8,523 nt of DNA from Ktedonobacter sp. 13_1_20CM_4_53_11. Its GTDB lineage: Bacteria; Chloroflexota; Ktedonobacteria; Ktedonobacterales; Ktedonobacteraceae. Each line of letters opens with the position of its first letter. Position 1 is the stretch's first letter. The position numbers and the translations under genes are program-made. This document shows positions 5,756 to 8,523 of the stretch, one piece after another. The notes under the pieces were generated by a model. It had not been told where the DNA came from. It saw nothing but the letters and a program-made list of their open reading frames with translations, and ran no database searches. The stretch is taken from the NCBI GenBank assembly GCA_001919995.1, contig MNIY01000085.1:1-8523 (forward strand). The letters run 5' to 3'.

Positions 5756-7024
5756 ATGAAAAAACGCAACTGGTTCACATCCTGGCGACGCCTCCTGCTG
5801 TGGTCTCACGTGCTGGGCGTGGTCGGTTTTTACATAGTGCTCTGGTTTCGCACAAATCCCAACAGTCGGAAAAGTCAGCCAGCGCTTAAATCAGCATCGA
5901 TCTTCAATTCCGCTCAAGCAGGAAGATCGGTATCTATCATTGTGCCCGCTCGCAATGAAGAACAGAACATTCGTCGCTGCGTCACCTCCCTGCTGGAGCA
6001 GAACTACGATGATTACGAAGTGATCGTTGTCGATGATGGCTCGACTGATGGTACGGCTCGTATCCTGGACGAAATCGCTCACTATCATCCGCAGCGGCAA
6101 CGACTGTATGTGCTGCGCTTGCGCGACCTCCCAAAGGGCTGGGCAGGCAAACCGCATGCCCTTCACGCGGGTGTACAGGAGGCTCGCGGCGATTGGCTAA
6201 TGTTTACCGATGCCGATACCTGGCATGCCCCCGGTGCATTGCGCTTCGCCATGTCGAAAGCGCTCGCAGAAGGCATCGACCTGCTCTCATTAAGTACTGA
6301 ACAGGAGTTGCCCGGTTTCTGGAATAAGGTCATGATGCCAATGGCCTATTTAGGCATCAGCATGCAATATCCCACCAGGCTGGTCAATGATCCCAACAGC
6401 CCGGTTGCTATCGCGAATGGGCAATTTATTCTGCTGCGCCGTGAGGCTTACGATATCGTGGGGGGCTATGCTCGCCCTGACATGCGCAACACGCTGTTGG
6501 ATGACCGCGATCTCGCTCGCAATATCAAAGAGAATGGTTTTCGTCTGCAATTCGTGGATGGGCGCAAACTGGTACGCGTTCGTATGTACGCTACATTGCG
6601 CGAGACCTGGCGAGGCTGGCGCAAGAATGTCTTCCTGGGGAGCCGCGGCGGGCTGCCCTTTGTGCTGCTGCAACTCATCGGCCTGCCCATGATAGCCATT
6701 ATCCCATTCTTATTGCCGCTTCTAGCGTGGCTTAAAAGACGAAGCATGCGCAAGGGCAATGCTATCTCAGCTGCAGAGCTCTACACCGCGTCCTTATTGG
6801 AGCTCGGGCCGCTGCTCGCCTATCGCTTGTGGATGGACAAACAACTGAATGTGCCCTGGTACTATGCTTTTACCCACCCGCTGGCGGCTGCCATGTTTGA
6901 AGGCATCATAGCGCAATCAACCTGGCGCGTCTTGACGCGTAAGGGTGTAGACTGGCGTGGTAGACAATATTATAGTAATGGTGGAGAGACAGCGAGAGAA
7001 ATCACCTCCATAGGTGGCTTGTAG
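5756..7024 (+). CDS. Membrane-anchored family 2 glycosyltransferase, probable leaderless mRNA
   Basis: 422 residues from ATG 5756. An N-terminal membrane helix (about 11-31) precedes a GT-A domain (about 57-285). Visible elements are SIIVPARNEEQN (60-71), the nucleotide-binding DDGSTDGT (93-100), KGWAGKPHAL (127-136), the metal-binding DAD (152-154) and an acidic catalytic motif LLDDRDLA (247-254). The usual QxxRW motif is replaced by WRGWRKN (285-291). Membrane helices follow (about 299-326, weaker ones near 341-385), and the tail has VDWRGRQY. This pattern resembles processive-type or carotenoid/hopanoid-associated GT2 enzymes (CrtQ- and HpnB-like); donor and acceptor cannot be read from sequence. 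The reaction would be transfer of a sugar from a nucleotide-sugar to a lipid-like acceptor at the cytoplasmic membrane. A TTG at 5720 is in frame, but it is the -35 box; the ATG at 5756 has no Shine-Dalgarno, which fits a leaderless message. Confidence 0.92.
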   Translation: MKKRNWFTSWRRLLLWSHVLGVVGFYIVLWFRTNPNSRKSQPALKSASIFNSAQAGRSVSIIVPARNEEQNIRRCVTSLLEQNYDDYEVIVVDDGSTDGTARILDEIAHYHPQRQRLYVLRLRDLPKGWAGKPHALHAGVQEARGDWLMFTDADTWHAPGALRFAMSKALAEGIDLLSLSTEQELPGFWNKVMMPMAYLGISMQYPTRLVNDPNSPVAIANGQFILLRREAYDIVGGYARPDMRNTLLDDRDLARNIKENGFRLQFVDGRKLVRVRMYATLRETWRGWRKNVFLGSRGGLPFVLLQLIGLPMIAIIPFLLPLLAWLKRRSMRKGNAISAAELYTASLLELGPLLAYRLWMDKQLNVPWYYAFTHPLAAAMFEGIIAQSTWRVLTRKGVDWRGRQYYSNGGETAREITSIGGL

Positions 7025-7025
7025 A

Positions 7026-8390
7026 CTAGTAGCTGTTCTTCCGCTTCTCTCCCGTGGGTGCCGTGGTACTTTTCAAGTCCGTCTTATATTGATCTGCTTC
7101 TTTTTGAATGGCGGTCGTGAAGAGGCTTGGGGTTAGACCGAAAGCAGCTGCGATGAGAAGACTGCTTACATTCAGCTCAAACATTCGTTGGACCACCAGG
7201 ACACCGCCAATGGCCGATAAGCCAGAGTAAAGCGGCGCTGCAATCAGGCGTGCAGTTGCCAGGCGAAAGTCCTCGATGGAGGTGTCTGTTTTCGACTGAT
7301 CGTACAATCGACTAAACAGCCCGACGAGACCTCCAACAAAAAAGAGGATGGTTGCGGCTTTCAGGGTCTCTGTTCCTACATTCATCATGATCGCAAATTC
7401 CACGAAGGCATAGAGAAGCAGCCCGGTTACCAGGGTCATTTTCATCAGCTGATTACGAACGCGTATCAGCTTGTCCCAACGATCATCGCGAAAATGATGG
7501 AGCGTGGTTCTCACTTCATAGATAATGGTTCTTGCTTGTGTTGCGGAATCTATGGCGTTAGAAAATTCATAGTCGTTCTCATTTGGGTTGTCCCCGTTCT
7601 GCATGGCAGCACGTGTTGCCTGGAGGTCATTGTGCTTGGTCTGGTCATCCTGGGGCTGATCCTGAGATGCTTTCGTAACTTGGGGTGGTTGCTGATTGAG
7701 GTAGACAGCAGCTTCTGGGGCAAGCTTATTCACTGCTCTGCGTAATTTGTTGAGTAATTCTTCTCTGTTCATGAGCGTGGAATCCTGAAGACTCATCTCG
7801 TCATGAAGGGCATTGTGGATGACCGCTTCAACCGGTTCAATTTCTATGAAGGCTTCATCGATGCGGTGCATGAGCTTCCATGCACTTGTATAACCAGTGG
7901 CTGATATCCAGGATGGTCCTTGAGTTTGAAGACTCTTACAAATCGTGCATAAAGAGGTGGAGATTTCCTGCATGCCAATAGCATAAAGACTGTTGTTCTT
8001 GGGACTGTGTTTCTGCGTCAAGGTCTCATACCAGGCGGCTGCTTGCTGTAAGCGATTGAGGAGTTGCTCATAGCTGGCAGCATTCGCACGATCAACTGCG
8101 GTGAAACGCTTGTACAAAAATCCTATGAGTAACCAGCACACGAGAATGACCAGGCTACCACCAGCAGTGGCCCACAAGGTGAACCCTGGGAAACGAGAGA
8201 GGGTTATGTAGAAGAGAACACTCATGAACGCAGCAAAGATCGGAACGGTGTTTCCTGTTGACAAGAGTGCCGCCATATAGCTGCCGGTATGCTTTGCTTG
8301 ATCGCGAACATCTCGTATACATTTCTCTACCACCGCATATGGTTTGGGACCTGCTATTTGAGGAGGGATATTTGCATCTATTGTAACCAT
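7026..8390 (-). CDS. Six-helix membrane protein of unknown function
   Basis: I do not recognise a named family. From ATG 8390 it has 454 residues. Likely membrane helices lie at about 47-65, 71-93, 317-335, 341-361, 383-405 and 408-426. The first hairpin is flanked by helical segments (about 15-42 and 98-125). A soluble part of about 220 residues separates it from the last four helices. It contains a CTIC pair (Cys148, Cys151), a likely helical bundle (140-228) and a Q/N/D-rich linker (about 233-275). After the last helix comes FGLTPSLF and a charged tail. The two-helix hairpin with flanking helices loosely resembles SLATT/DUF4231 membrane modules, but this is a weak visual impression. The start is set by AAGAAGGA 8 nt upstream; the frame is open to the window edge but contains no earlier ATG. 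The gene converges on the glycosyltransferase with a 1-bp gap. Confidence 0.85.
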   Translation of the reverse strand: MVTIDANIPPQIAGPKPYAVVEKCIRDVRDQAKHTGSYMAALLSTGNTVPIFAAFMSVLFYITLSRFPGFTLWATAGGSLVILVCWLLIGFLYKRFTAVDRANAASYEQLLNRLQQAAAWYETLTQKHSPKNNSLYAIGMQEISTSLCTICKSLQTQGPSWISATGYTSAWKLMHRIDEAFIEIEPVEAVIHNALHDEMSLQDSTLMNREELLNKLRRAVNKLAPEAAVYLNQQPPQVTKASQDQPQDDQTKHNDLQATRAAMQNGDNPNENDYEFSNAIDSATQARTIIYEVRTTLHHFRDDRWDKLIRVRNQLMKMTLVTGLLLYAFVEFAIMMNVGTETLKAATILFFVGGLVGLFSRLYDQSKTDTSIEDFRLATARLIAAPLYSGLSAIGGVLVVQRMFELNVSSLLIAAAFGLTPSLFTTAIQKEADQYKTDLKSTTAPTGEKRKNSY

Positions 8391-8523
8391 CGTAATCGTC
8401 CTTCTTCTTGCCGTTTTCACACGAGAAGATGCTTGACTGTGAACTTCCTGGTTCTTTGAGATAGACGCTACTTCCCTCTTTTTTTCTACTACGAATTTTA
8501 TTGGAGTGATTTTACACAAATCC
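8391..8523. other. Upstream region of the unknown membrane protein
   Basis: 133 bp to the window edge. Apart from the ribosome binding site, it holds two TAAAAT strings on the minus strand (near 8495-8514) that look like -10 boxes. Any -35 partner for the first would lie outside the window, and the second has no good one. The reading frame stays open here, so a non-ATG extension cannot be fully excluded. Confidence 0.4.
8399..8406 (-). promoter_or_regulatory. Ribosome binding site of the unknown membrane protein
   Basis: The minus strand reads AAGAAGGA, then 8 nt, then ATG at 8390. The spacing is ideal and fixes the start 43 codons inside the longest open frame, which otherwise begins at a TTG near the window edge. 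Confidence 0.75.

Noticed and set aside
5647..5778. N-terminal extension of the copper protein by 44 residues, from a GTG at 5778
   Set aside because: It would overlap the start of the divergent glycosyltransferase, has no ribosome site, contains both predicted promoters and would place extra residues before the signal peptide. ATG 5646 has AAGGAG.
8391..8519. 43-residue extension of the unknown membrane protein from a TTG
   Set aside because: No ATG and no ribosome site support it, while ATG 8390 has AAGAAGGA at ideal spacing. The extension is basic and low in complexity, like a translated leader.
8490..8523. Promoter for the unknown membrane protein from TAAAAT strings
   Set aside because: No -35 box at 16-18 nt can be seen for the inner string, and the outer one would need sequence beyond the window.

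Overview
The window holds five protein-coding genes and no recognisable RNA gene, mobile element or CRISPR array. Base composition is roughly balanced. Gene types suggest a soil-type bacterium with much orphan chemosensory machinery and leaderless transcription. My best guess is Chloroflexota, class Ktedonobacteria, from the stand-alone zinc-ribbon CheB, the CheB-CheR-PAS fusion and the CopC-CopD-YtkA fusion. This is inference from family knowledge; no taxonomic marker gene is present.

Layout from left to right. (1) Positions 1-2116, minus strand: a CheB-CheR-PAS-coiled-coil fusion whose 3' end lies outside the window. It has its own strong sigma70-type promoter (2268-2296) and a leader of about 145 nt. 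(2) Positions 2358-3395, minus: a second CheB-type methylesterase with a C-terminal zinc ribbon and helical tail. (3) Positions 3396-3618: a gene-free 223-bp stretch with an 11-bp inverted repeat and a tandem octamer. (4) Positions 3619-5646, minus: a secreted/membrane CopC-CopD-YtkA copper protein. (5) Positions 5647-5755: a compact divergent promoter region. (6) Positions 5756-7024, plus: a membrane-anchored family 2 glycosyltransferase, apparently made from a leaderless mRNA. (7) Positions 7026-8390, minus: a six-helix membrane protein of unknown function, ending 1 bp from the glycosyltransferase. (8) Positions 8391-8523: its upstream region.

The two CheB-type genes and the copper gene are co-oriented. 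No terminator is visible between them, so read-through is possible, but only the CheB-CheR fusion and the copper gene have clear promoters. Both CheB proteins lack a receiver domain, and no CheA, CheW or chemoreceptor is in view. They therefore probably belong to an alternative signalling pathway rather than classical phosphorylation-controlled chemotaxis. The least explained gene is the 454-residue membrane protein at the right end. The most distinctive regulatory structure is the divergent copper/glycosyltransferase promoter pair.
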